The notes beneath the pieces were generated by a model, which was not told the DNA's origin, did no database searches, and worked only from the letters and a program-made list of their open reading frames with translations. This document shows positions 1 through 5,823 of a stretch of DNA of 10,154 bases, one piece after another. The DNA comes from Lachnospiraceae bacterium (lineage in GTDB: Bacteria; Bacillota; Clostridia; Lachnospirales; Lachnospiraceae). How positions within the stretch are numbered: the first letter of the stretch is position 1; each line of letters starts with the position of its first letter. A program made the position numbers and the translations under genes. The stretch lies in NCBI GenBank assembly GCA_900769175.1, contig CAAGFP010000082.1, positions 1 through 10,154 of the forward strand, given 5' to 3'.

Positions 1-516
1 CTGCTTTATCAGGTACCCGGCGGTATGCTTTCTAACATGGTTAGCCAGTTAAAAGAGCAGAAGGCAGAAGATAAGTATTATGACGTATTAAAGGAAATCC
101 CCATGGTTCGTAAGGATCTTGGTGAGCCTCCTTTGGTTACCCCTTCCTCACAGATCGTTGGTACTCAGGCAGTATTCAACGTTCTCATGGGAGAAAGATA
201 CAAGATGGCTACCAAAGAAACCAAGGGTGTTCTTCGCGGAGAATACGGACAGCCTGTTAAACCTTTCAACAAGGAACTTCAGGAGAAGCTTGTTGGCGGA
301 GAAAAGATTATTACCTGCCGTCCTGCTGATTTAATTCCGAACGAATTAGAGAAGATTGAATCTGAGATGAAAGAATGGAAGCAGCAGGATGAAGACGTAT
401 TATCCTATGCTTTATTCCCTCAGGTAGCTACCGACTTCTTCAAGCATCGTCTTGCACAGCAGGAGAAGGTTGACCTTACTCAGGCGGATACCAAGAACGG
501 AGCATATCCTGTTTAG
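1..516 (+). CDS. Carboxyltransferase subunit of pyruvate carboxylase / oxaloacetate decarboxylase (OadA/PycB type), C-terminal part
   Basis: The reading frame is open from the first base and ends at TAG 514-516, so this is the last 171 residues of a longer protein whose N-terminal catalytic barrel lies outside the window. The visible part begins with the conserved PGGM segment (residues 6-9) and continues through TPSSQIVGTQAVFNV, which is typical of the conserved carboxylase domain (PYC_OADA, PF02436) behind the HMGL-like barrel. These proteins move a carboxyl group between biotin and pyruvate/oxaloacetate. The protein ends about 80 residues after that domain and has no MKM biotinylation motif. 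The biotin carrier is therefore presumably a separate subunit, as in sodium-pump oxaloacetate decarboxylases or two-subunit pyruvate carboxylases. Which of the two reactions it serves cannot be decided without the upstream genes. The family call is firm; the exact enzyme is not. Confidence 0.88.
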   Translation: MLYQVPGGMLSNMVSQLKEQKAEDKYYDVLKEIPMVRKDLGEPPLVTPSSQIVGTQAVFNVLMGERYKMATKETKGVLRGEYGQPVKPFNKELQEKLVGGEKIITCRPADLIPNELEKIESEMKEWKQQDEDVLSYALFPQVATDFFKHRLAQQEKVDLTQADTKNGAYPV

Positions 517-564
517 TTGAATGATTTCATTTTGATTGGAAATAATACGTATTAGTTGGAATTT

Positions 565-632
565 ATCCCTACAGTATTACGCTGGTGTGAAAATAAATCA
601 GTTTCGTAAATACTGTAGGGATTTTCTATTTT
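565..632 (+). terminator. Rho-independent terminator of the carboxyltransferase gene
   Basis: The left arm ATCCCTACAGTATTACG (565-581) pairs with 605-622 over 17 bp with a single bulged A. The loop is 23 nt (582-604), and TTTCTATTTT follows at 623-632. It lies 49 nt after the stop codon. The loop is longer than usual for an intrinsic terminator, but the stem and T-rich tail are convincing. Confidence 0.8.
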
Positions 633-641
633 GAAGATTTG

Positions 642-650
642 TGGTATTAT
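642..650 (+). promoter_or_regulatory. Candidate extended -10 promoter upstream of the flavoprotein gene
   Basis: TGG directly followed by TATTAT (645-650) fits an extended -10 element (TGn then a five-of-six match to TATAAT). The -35 position (622-627) is poor, TTTTCT, and overlaps the preceding terminator tail. The position, just after a terminator and ahead of a four-gene cluster, is where a promoter is expected. The call rests on motif and position only. Confidence 0.35.
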
Positions 651-673
651 AGTTCGGGATAGAGCAGAATGCG

Positions 674-702
674 TTGTATTATGAATTCTGAATCACTATT
701 AT
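674..702 (+). promoter_or_regulatory. Second candidate promoter, overlapping a palindrome
   Basis: TTGTAT (674-679) and TATTAT (697-702) are separated by exactly 17 nt. The -10 matches five of six consensus bases and the -35 three of six. The -10 lies across the end of the left arm of the inverted repeat at 690-727, so a factor binding the palindrome could block it. This is an alternative to the extended -10 site at 642-650. Confidence 0.3.
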
Positions 703-727
703 GAAGAAATAAGTATAAAAGTGATTC
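690..727. repeat. Inverted repeat in the leader of the flavoprotein-cmk-ispH-rpsA cluster
   Basis: GAATCACT (690-697) is perfectly complementary to AGTGATTC (720-727). After one mismatch, TTAT (699-702) pairs with ATAA (715-718), leaving a 12-nt loop. No T-tract follows, so it is not an obvious terminator. It could be an operator or a leader hairpin. Immediately downstream, CTGAT (727-731), ATCAG (738-742) and CTGAT (747-751) alternate and could form two mutually exclusive small hairpins. Confidence 0.4.
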
Positions 728-788
728 TGATTGAACGATCAGATTGCTGATAAAATGTGCTATGGAAAGAATGACAGCAAAAGTGGGA

Positions 789-2120
789 ATGGAAATTTTG
801 AAGAGTAAAAAGAAGAAAATCGCAATCATCGGTGCAGGCCCTGCGGGTGTTATGGCAGGAATTACAGCTTCCAAAAGGGGATTAGATGTAATAATATTTG
901 AAAGAAATGAAAAAATAGGAAAGAAACTATTTATTACCGGAAAAGGAAGATGTAATCTTACCAATGCCTGTGAAGCAGAAGAATTCTTTGAACATTTAAA
1001 CGGAAATAAGAAGTTTATGTATTCTGCGTTTTATGGTTTTGATAATCGTTCGGTGATGGATTTCATAGAAGAGAATGGCTGCCCGGTAAAGATAGAACGC
1101 GGAAATCGCGTTTTCCCGGTTTCGGATCATTCCTGTGATGTGATTCAGGCATTAAAAAATGCATTAAAAGATACCAATTGTAAAGTAAGACTAAATGAGA
1201 AAATTGAATCCATTTCTGTGAAAAAAGAATCCGGTTTTGTTAAGAAAGAATCCGATTCAGACAATAAAGAGATTTGTCCGGGAGAAAGCCAATCAGAAAA
1301 AACGATTTTTGTTCTTGAAACTTCAGAACATAAAAAGAACGAATTCGACGGCTTGATTCTTGCAACGGGAGGAAAGTCTTATACTTCAACCGGTTCGACA
1401 GGGGATGGATATAAGTTTGCAAAAGCATTCGGACATACGATTACGAATCTTCGACCTTCTCTTCTTCCGCTTAAAATTAAAGAAGAATGGTGCCCGATGC
1501 TGCAGGGACTGTCATTAAAAAATGTATCGCTTACCATGATGAATGGGAAAAAGAAGGTGTTCTCGGAAATGGGAGAAATGCTCTTTACCCATGAAGGCGT
1601 CAGCGGTCCTTTGGTATTAACGGCAAGCAGTTTTTATGCAAGATTGAAAGAAACTGAGAATGTGGAATTGATTCTGGATTTGAAACCGGCTTTGACAACA
1701 GAACAGCTTGATAAGAGATTTCAAAGAGAATTTGAAGGTGGAAACCTAAAGCAGCTTCACAATATTTTACCGGCCTTATATCCTGCAAGACTGGCTACGA
1801 TCATACCGGATTTAGCCGATGTGGACAGATATAAAAAAGTCAATACAATTTCCAGAGAGGAGCGCAACCGCCTTGTATCCGTTACGAAAGGTATTAAAAT
1901 GACGGTCACGGGAACTGCTTCATTCGAAGAAGCCATTATTACCTGCGGAGGTGTCAGTTTAAAAGAAGTAAATCCTTCTACAATGGAATCCAAATTGGTT
2001 CCGGGCTTGTTTTTTGCTGGTGAAATTCTGGATTTGGATGCCCATACAGGCGGGTATAATCTCCAAATTGCCTGGTCAACCGGTCATCTTGCCGGAGAAA
2101 ATATTTTATCGGATGAATAG
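789..2120 (+). CDS. NAD(P)/FAD-dependent oxidoreductase of the HI0933/YhiN (aminoacetone oxidase-like) family
   Basis: This is a predicted flavoprotein of 443 residues from the chosen ATG. A lysine-rich start is followed by the FAD-binding Rossmann motif IIGAGPAGVMAG near residues 13-24. The family signature GKGRCNLTNA is near residues 50-60, ILATGGKSYTSTGSTGDGY in the middle, and the C-terminal FAD motif FAGEILDLDAHTGGYNLQIA close to the end. The family is widespread, and its substrate is not settled for most members. It is somewhat longer than the usual 400-420 residues because of a Lys/Glu/Ser-rich insertion near residues 144-174 that contains a 7-residue tandem repeat. The start is uncertain. 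In-frame TTG 744, ATG 762, ATG 771 and GTG 783 are possible and none has a clean ribosome binding site. ATG 789 was chosen because it gives the shortest lead into the Rossmann fold. It begins a cluster with cmk (24-nt gap), an association common in Clostridia. Confidence 0.87.
   Translation: MEILKSKKKKIAIIGAGPAGVMAGITASKRGLDVIIFERNEKIGKKLFITGKGRCNLTNACEAEEFFEHLNGNKKFMYSAFYGFDNRSVMDFIEENGCPVKIERGNRVFPVSDHSCDVIQALKNALKDTNCKVRLNEKIESISVKKESGFVKKESDSDNKEICPGESQSEKTIFVLETSEHKKNEFDGLILATGGKSYTSTGSTGDGYKFAKAFGHTITNLRPSLLPLKIKEEWCPMLQGLSLKNVSLTMMNGKKKVFSEMGEMLFTHEGVSGPLVLTASSFYARLKETENVELILDLKPALTTEQLDKRFQREFEGGNLKQLHNILPALYPARLATIIPDLADVDRYKKVNTISREERNRLVSVTKGIKMTVTGTASFEEAIITCGGVSLKEVNPSTMESKLVPGLFFAGEILDLDAHTGGYNLQIAWSTGHLAGENILSDE
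1218..1259 (+). repeat. Two tandem 21-bp units encoding VKKES repeats inside the flavoprotein gene
   Basis: Units 1218-1238 and 1239-1259 match at 16 of 21 positions and encode VKKESGF and VKKESDS in frame. They sit in a charged stretch with no counterpart in the family's conserved blocks, probably a surface loop expanded by duplication. Confidence 0.75.
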
Positions 2121-2133
2121 ATTATAAAACTTT

Positions 2134-2139
2134 AGGAGG
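2134..2139 (+). promoter_or_regulatory. Ribosome binding site of cmk
   Basis: A perfect AGGAGG stands 5 nt before ATG 2145, in the short gap after the flavoprotein stop codon. It fixes the cmk start and supports co-transcription with the gene before it. Confidence 0.85.
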
Positions 2140-2144
2140 CAGAC

Positions 2145-2831
2145 ATGGGATTTAATGTGGCAATTGACGGACCAGCAGGTGCCGGAAAAAGTACGATTGC
2201 AAAACTTGTTGCAAAGAAAATGAATTTTATCTATGTGGATACCGGAGCAATGTATCGCGCAATTGCTCTTTATCTGATTCGAAACGGAATTGATAAAGAT
2301 GATTTTGAAGCGATTTCGAACCATTGCAAGGAAGCAGAGGTTACGTTGCATTACGTGGATGGTCAGCAGAATGTGATGTTGAACGGAGAGAATGTAAACG
2401 CATATATCCGGACGCAGGAGGTTGGTAATATGGCTTCCGCAAGTTCGACAAATCCACAGGTTCGTGCACAGCTTTTCGATTTACAGAAAAACCTTGCCGC
2501 AAAAAACAATGTTGTAATGGACGGAAGGGATATCGGAACCAATATTCTTCCGAATGCAGAAGTGAAAATTTATCTGACTGCGAGCAGCCGTGTCCGTGCG
2601 CAAAGACGTTTCAAAGAACTGTCTGCAAAAGGAATCGAGTGCAATTTAGAACAGATTGAAAAAGAAATCATTGAAAGAGACGAAAGAGATATGAATCGTG
2701 AGATTGCACCTTTAAAACGGGCTGAGGATGCCGTTTTCATTGATTCTTCCGATATGAGTATTGAACAGGTGGCAGAATGTATTGTTGAACAGATTTATAA
2801 AAGTCAGGGTGAAAACAATGGAAATCATTAA
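2145..2831 (+). CDS. cmk: Cytidylate kinase (CMP/dCMP kinase)
   Basis: Cytidylate kinase transfers phosphate from ATP to CMP or dCMP in the cytoplasm, feeding pyrimidine nucleotides to RNA, DNA and phospholipid synthesis. The 228-residue length is normal for the bacterial enzyme. The P-loop GPAGAGKST spans residues 9-17 and DTGAMYRA residues 32-39. The nucleotide-binding segment DGRDIGT (126-132) is followed by an arginine-rich lid region ending in RDMNREIAPLKRAEDA. All are diagnostic of Cmk. The start is fixed by a perfect AGGAGG 5 nt upstream. The gene follows the flavoprotein gene by 24 nt, and its last 14 nt overlap the start of ispH in another frame, so the genes are almost certainly co-transcribed and perhaps translationally coupled. 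In many clostridial genomes an acyltransferase gene (plsC) lies between cmk and ispH; here none is present. Confidence 0.96.
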   Translation: MGFNVAIDGPAGAGKSTIAKLVAKKMNFIYVDTGAMYRAIALYLIRNGIDKDDFEAISNHCKEAEVTLHYVDGQQNVMLNGENVNAYIRTQEVGNMASASSTNPQVRAQLFDLQKNLAAKNNVVMDGRDIGTNILPNAEVKIYLTASSRVRAQRRFKELSAKGIECNLEQIEKEIIERDERDMNREIAPLKRAEDAVFIDSSDMSIEQVAECIVEQIYKSQGENNGNH

Positions 2832-3669
2832 AGCAAAAACAGCCGGATTCTGTTTCGGTGTAAAAAGAGCAATGGATACCGTTTATGAACAACTAAAGAG
2901 CAATGAGAAAATATACACTTTCGGTCCGATTATCCATAACGAACAGGTTGTAGAGGAGTTAGAAGAAAAGGGAGTAATTGTTATCAATTCCTTTGAAGAA
3001 ATTGAGCGTGCAAAGGATGGCATTCTGATTATTCGTACCCACGGCGTCCCGAAGGAAGTATATCGGGTGCTCGAAGAGAAAGGAATCCGTTATGTGGATG
3101 CGACCTGCCCCTTTGTGAAAAGAATCCATTCTATTGTTGAAAAGAAAAGTATGGAAGGGGATAAAATAATTATCATCGGAAATGAAGGGCATCCCGAGGT
3201 GGAAGGTATTCGCGGATGGTGTGAAAATGAAGCCCAAGTTGTGGAATCTGTTGAACAGGCGAAGAATGTTTCCGTGCATTCTGACGAAAAAATCACCGTT
3301 GTTTCTCAAACAACCTTTAATCTTAAGAAATTTCAAGATTTAGTTGAAATTTTGAAAGAAAAAAGATATAATGTTAATGTTGCGAATACTATATGTAATG
3401 CAACAGAAGAACGACAAACGGAAGCAAGGGGAATTTCAAAGGAAGCGGATGTTATGATCGTAATCGGTGGCGCTCACAGTTCCAACAGCAGAAAACTATA
3501 TGAAATCTGTAGTAATGAGTGTGAGGCTACTTATTTTATTCAGACACTAGATGACCTGTATTTAGAAGAATTACCTAAATCTGTTGGACTGGTGGGAATT
3601 ACAGCCGGGGCATCAACCCCAAATAATATTATTGAGGAGGTTCAAAACTATGTCAGATCAAACTTTTGA
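2818..3669 (+). CDS. ispH: 4-hydroxy-3-methylbut-2-enyl diphosphate reductase
   Basis: IspH (LytB) is the last enzyme of the MEP pathway. It reduces HMBPP to IPP and DMAPP using an iron-sulfur cluster. The three cluster cysteines are visible: C12 in GFCFGVKRA, C97 in DATCPFV and C193 in NTICNATEERQ. Substrate-pocket residues are also present: H40 in IIHN, H75 in RTHGVP, and H125 and E127 in GNEGHPEVEG. At 283 residues the protein has the usual stand-alone length. ATG 2818 was chosen over an upstream ATG at 2761 because it begins directly with the conserved MEIIKAKTAGFCFG start and has AGGGTGA 5 nt upstream. The earlier start would put 19 unrelated residues, read from cmk out of frame, in front. 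It overlaps cmk by 14 nt and the S1 gene by 20 nt. In many Clostridia IspH and S1 form one fused polypeptide; here they are two overlapping frames, and the stop codon context TTT TGA is noteworthy. Confidence 0.96.
   Translation: MEIIKAKTAGFCFGVKRAMDTVYEQLKSNEKIYTFGPIIHNEQVVEELEEKGVIVINSFEEIERAKDGILIIRTHGVPKEVYRVLEEKGIRYVDATCPFVKRIHSIVEKKSMEGDKIIIIGNEGHPEVEGIRGWCENEAQVVESVEQAKNVSVHSDEKITVVSQTTFNLKKFQDLVEILKEKRYNVNVANTICNATEERQTEARGISKEADVMIVIGGAHSSNSRKLYEICSNECEATYFIQTLDDLYLEELPKSVGLVGITAGASTPNNIIEEVQNYVRSNF
3634..3640 (+). promoter_or_regulatory. Ribosome binding site of the S1 gene, inside ispH
   Basis: GAGGAGG stands 9 nt before ATG 3650 and lies within the ispH coding sequence. It decides the S1 start at 3650, against a longer reading from 3584, and indicates that S1 is translated independently. 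Confidence 0.82.
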
Positions 3670-4768
3670 ACAAATGCTTGAGGAATCATTCAAAACAATT
3701 CATACAGGAGAGGTAGTTGAAGGTACAGTCATCGATGTTAAAGCTGATGAAATCATTCTCAACATTGGCTATAAGTCAGATGGTATTCTTCCGAAATCCG
3801 AGTATTCCAATGATTCTTCCATTGATTTATTAAATACCGTTCACGAAGGTGACAAGATTGAAGTTAAGATTATTAAGGTTAATGACGGTGACGGACAAGT
3901 TGCTCTTACACACAAGAGACTTGTTGCAGATAAGGGAAGCAAGAGAGTGGAAGAAGCTTTCAATAATCAGGAAGTCCTTACTGCAAAGGTTGCTCAGCTT
4001 TTGAACGGCGGTTTGATTGTAATTGTAGATGAAGTCAGGATTTTCATTCCGGCCAGCTTAATTTCTGATGTTTACGAAAAAGATTTAAGCAAGTATGCAG
4101 ATCAGGAGATTTCTTTTGTAGTAACCGAATATAATCCGAAGAAGAGAAGATATATCGGAGACAGAAAGCAGCTTATTGTTGCCCAGAAGGCAAAGGCTCA
4201 GGCTGAACTTCTTGAAAAGATTAAAGAAAATGACATCGTTGAAGGAACCGTAAAGAATGTTACTGACTTCGGTGCTTTCGTTGACTTAGGCGGAATTGAC
4301 GGACTCCTTCACATCTCTGAAATGAGCTGGGGAAGAATTGAACATCCTAAGAAACTGTTCAAAACCGGCGATGTAGTTAAGGTAATGATTAAAGAAATCA
4401 ATGGCAACAAGATTGCACTCAGTACGAAATTCGACGATGCAAATCCTTGGAAAGATGCTGAAGTGAAATTTGCGGTTGGTAATGTTGTAACCGGTAAGGT
4501 TGCCAGAATGACAGATTTTGGTGCTTTTGTGGAACTTGAGCCCGGTGTTGATGCACTTCTTCATGTATCTCAGATTGCAAGAGAGCATGTTGCGAAACCT
4601 TCAGATGTATTGAAAGTTGGCGATGAAGTAACTGCAAAAATTGTAGATTTTGATATCAATGCTCAGAAAATCAGCTTAAGTGTCAAAGAATTACTTCCTC
4701 CTGTAGAAGCAGTTGAACCGGAAGAAGTTCCTGCAGAAGATGCGTCTGCAGAAGAGACAGAAGCTTAA
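3650..4768 (+). CDS. rpsA: 30S ribosomal protein S1 (four S1 domains)
   Basis: This is an RNA-binding protein of 372 residues with four S1 (OB-fold) domains, at about residues 18-91, 107-175, 193-262 and 279-350. Domains 3 and 4 are the most canonical, each with TDFGAFV followed by DGLLHIS or DALLHVS. In Gram-negative bacteria S1 has six domains and helps mRNA bind to the 30S subunit. The shorter low-GC Gram-positive form has four (as in B. subtilis YpfD), and its role in initiation there is less clear. The C-terminus is a flexible acidic tail rich in Glu, Pro and Ala. The start at 3650 follows GAGGAGG with a 9-nt spacer; the first 20 nt overlap the end of ispH in the +1 frame. The tail is followed by a hairpin at 4800-4835, which probably ends the cluster. 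Confidence 0.94.
   Translation: MSDQTFEQMLEESFKTIHTGEVVEGTVIDVKADEIILNIGYKSDGILPKSEYSNDSSIDLLNTVHEGDKIEVKIIKVNDGDGQVALTHKRLVADKGSKRVEEAFNNQEVLTAKVAQLLNGGLIVIVDEVRIFIPASLISDVYEKDLSKYADQEISFVVTEYNPKKRRYIGDRKQLIVAQKAKAQAELLEKIKENDIVEGTVKNVTDFGAFVDLGGIDGLLHISEMSWGRIEHPKKLFKTGDVVKVMIKEINGNKIALSTKFDDANPWKDAEVKFAVGNVVTGKVARMTDFGAFVELEPGVDALLHVSQIAREHVAKPSDVLKVGDEVTAKIVDFDINAQKISLSVKELLPPVEAVEPEEVPAEDASAEETEA
3664..3670 (+). promoter_or_regulatory. Possible +1 frameshift site at the ispH stop codon
   Basis: In the ispH frame the end reads AAC TTT TGA A. A ribosome with tRNA-Phe on TTT (3664-3666) and the stop codon TGA in its A site can slip forward one base onto TTT (3665-3667) with full re-pairing, then continue with GAA in the S1 frame. 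The geometry resembles the prfB (RF2) site CTT TGA. No stimulatory Shine-Dalgarno sequence sits at the 3-nt spacing used in prfB; the GAGGAGG is about 23 nt upstream. This is a hypothesis only. Confidence 0.25.
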
Positions 4769-4778
4769 TTTCATATCA

Positions 4779-4784
4779 TATAAT
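4779..4784 (+). promoter_or_regulatory. Candidate -10 element ahead of the cheR leader hairpin
   Basis: A perfect TATAAT lies in the A+T-rich stretch after the S1 stop codon. The best -35-like sequence, GAGACA (4754-4759), is 19 nt upstream and weak. If active, transcription would begin near 4791 and the hairpin at 4800-4835 would be the 5' end of the cheR mRNA rather than only a terminator. Confidence 0.3.
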
Positions 4785-4799
4785 TTTAGAAAAATATCA

Positions 4800-4842
4800 T
4801 ATGCTTCAGCATTATGCGAATAGTGCTGAAGCATAAATTTTA
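4800..4842 (+). terminator. Hairpin terminator after rpsA
   Basis: TATGCTTCAGCA (4800-4811) pairs perfectly with TGCTGAAGCATA (4824-4835). A G-U pair and two A-T pairs extend the stem to 15 bp around a 6-nt loop. The tail AAATTTTAG is short in T, so termination may be partial and allow read-through into cheR, which starts 24 nt further on. Confidence 0.65.
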
Positions 4843-4865
4843 GTTAAAGATATGAGGGCCGGCGT

Positions 4866-5645
4866 ATGAATTATGATTATGCGTATTTTAAACAACAGGT
4901 TCTTAGTATGACGGGAATTGATTTGAATGCTTATAAAGAGGTTCAGATGAAGCGGCGTATTGATACGTTGATTTCCAGACATAATTTATCCGGATACGGA
5001 GCTTTTATTTCGAACTTGAAATCCGATGAAAGTTTGTTAGAAGAATTTGTCAGTTATCTAACGATTAATGTATCTGAGTTTTTTCGGAATCCGGAACAAT
5101 GGTCATTCTTAGACCAGACGGTAATTCCCGAACTGATTTCAAAATTTGGAAAACGGTTAAAGATATGGAGCGCAGCATGTTCAACCGGAGATGAACCTTA
5201 TTCTTTGGTTATGACTCTTTCAAAGCATGTTCCTTTAGCAGATATTCAGATTACTGCTACAGATATCGATAAGCATATTTTATCTCAGGCAAAGAACGGA
5301 ATTTATTCAGCAAAAAGTATTGCATCCGTTCCGGAAGAGTTTAGACAGAAGTATTTCAAAGAGTTTGGAAATAATTCCTTTCAGATTAGCAATGATATTA
5401 AATCGAGGGTAGAGTTTCGGGAACATAATTTATTAAAAGATCCATATCTGAAGGAACAGCATCTGATTTTATGTCGTAATGTATTGATTTATTTCACGGA
5501 AGAAACGAAGGAAGAGATTTTTGGTAAGTTCAATCAGTCTCTGACGACAGGCGGAAATTTATTTTTGGGAAGTACGGAGCAGATGCTTAATTACAAGCAA
5601 AAAGGATATGAAAGGAAATCGTCCTTTTTCTTCCAGAAGGTTTGA
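4866..5645 (+). CDS. cheR: Chemotaxis protein glutamate O-methyltransferase CheR
   Basis: CheR uses S-adenosylmethionine to methylate glutamates on chemoreceptors and so provides adaptation in chemotaxis. The 259 residues comprise an all-helical N-terminal domain (about 1-65, CheR_N) and a Rossmann methyltransferase domain. Visible motifs are TINVSEFFRNPEQW (66-79), the SAM-binding loop SAACSTGDEPYS (102-113), TATDID (130-135) and LCRNVLIYF (202-210). ATG 4866 has GAGGG (4854-4858) 7 nt upstream. No other che gene is next to it: it stands alone between the S1 gene and a convergent nuclease gene. Orphan cheR genes are common in motile Lachnospiraceae, but the isolation means the partner receptors cannot be named. 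Expression may come from read-through of the rpsA hairpin or from a weak promoter near 4779. I did not find a SigD-type flagellar promoter (TAAA-N15-GCCGATAA). Confidence 0.94.
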   Translation: MNYDYAYFKQQVLSMTGIDLNAYKEVQMKRRIDTLISRHNLSGYGAFISNLKSDESLLEEFVSYLTINVSEFFRNPEQWSFLDQTVIPELISKFGKRLKIWSAACSTGDEPYSLVMTLSKHVPLADIQITATDIDKHILSQAKNGIYSAKSIASVPEEFRQKYFKEFGNNSFQISNDIKSRVEFREHNLLKDPYLKEQHLILCRNVLIYFTEETKEEIFGKFNQSLTTGGNLFLGSTEQMLNYKQKGYERKSSFFFQKV

Positions 5646-5761
5646 GAATATAGATTCATTATAAAAACTGTAATGTCGAGAAGAGTGCGGCTTATTACAG
5701 GCGGAACACTCATTGATTCGACTTTGAACTTCTACCGCTGATACAAATAAATATGCATACA
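5646..5761. other. Short intergenic stretch with no recognised gene
   Basis: After the cheR stop codon, 116 nt precede the shared terminator. The only reading frame of note is a 22-codon ATG frame (5673-5741) with no ribosome binding site. The 10-mer CTCATTGATT at 5709-5718 recurs at 5770-5779 as part of the terminator stem, so the upstream copy could in principle compete for pairing with the right arm. Confidence 0.4.
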
Positions 5762-5798
5762 AATAAAAGCTCATTGATTTCATCAATGGGCTTTTATT
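5762..5798. terminator. Bidirectional terminator between cheR and the convergent nuclease gene
   Basis: AATAAAAGCTCATTGAT (5762-5778) and ATCAATGGGCTTTTATT (5782-5798) form a 17-bp stem with one G-U pair and a TTC loop. An A-rich left flank and T-rich right flank within the stem make it work as an intrinsic terminator on either strand, as expected between converging genes (cheR ends at 5645, the nuclease at 5824). Confidence 0.9.
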
Positions 5799-5823
5799 AT
5801 GAATGTACAGATATTATTGGGGT

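Noticed and set aside
744..788. Longer TTG start for the flavoprotein
   Set aside because: No ribosome binding site upstream of TTG 744, and the added residues precede the family's conserved start; retained only as an alternative.
647..964. Open frame of 105 codons on the minus strand
   Set aside because: It lies opposite the leader and the strongly supported N-terminus of the flavoprotein gene and has no recognisable protein character.
3584..3649. Longer N-terminus for S1 inside ispH
   Set aside because: The extra residues are ispH read out of frame, and GAGGAGG with ideal spacing points to ATG 3650.
4836..4865. Possible SigD flagellar promoter in front of cheR
   Set aside because: TAAA and a GCCG-like string are present but at the wrong spacing, and the -10 does not match GCCGATAA.
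5673..5741. A 22-codon ATG reading frame between cheR and its terminator
   Set aside because: No ribosome binding site, no recognisable features, and a length expected by chance.
5724..5752. TTGAAC with an A+T-rich -10-like string
   Set aside because: It would fire straight into the bidirectional terminator, and the -10 is poor.
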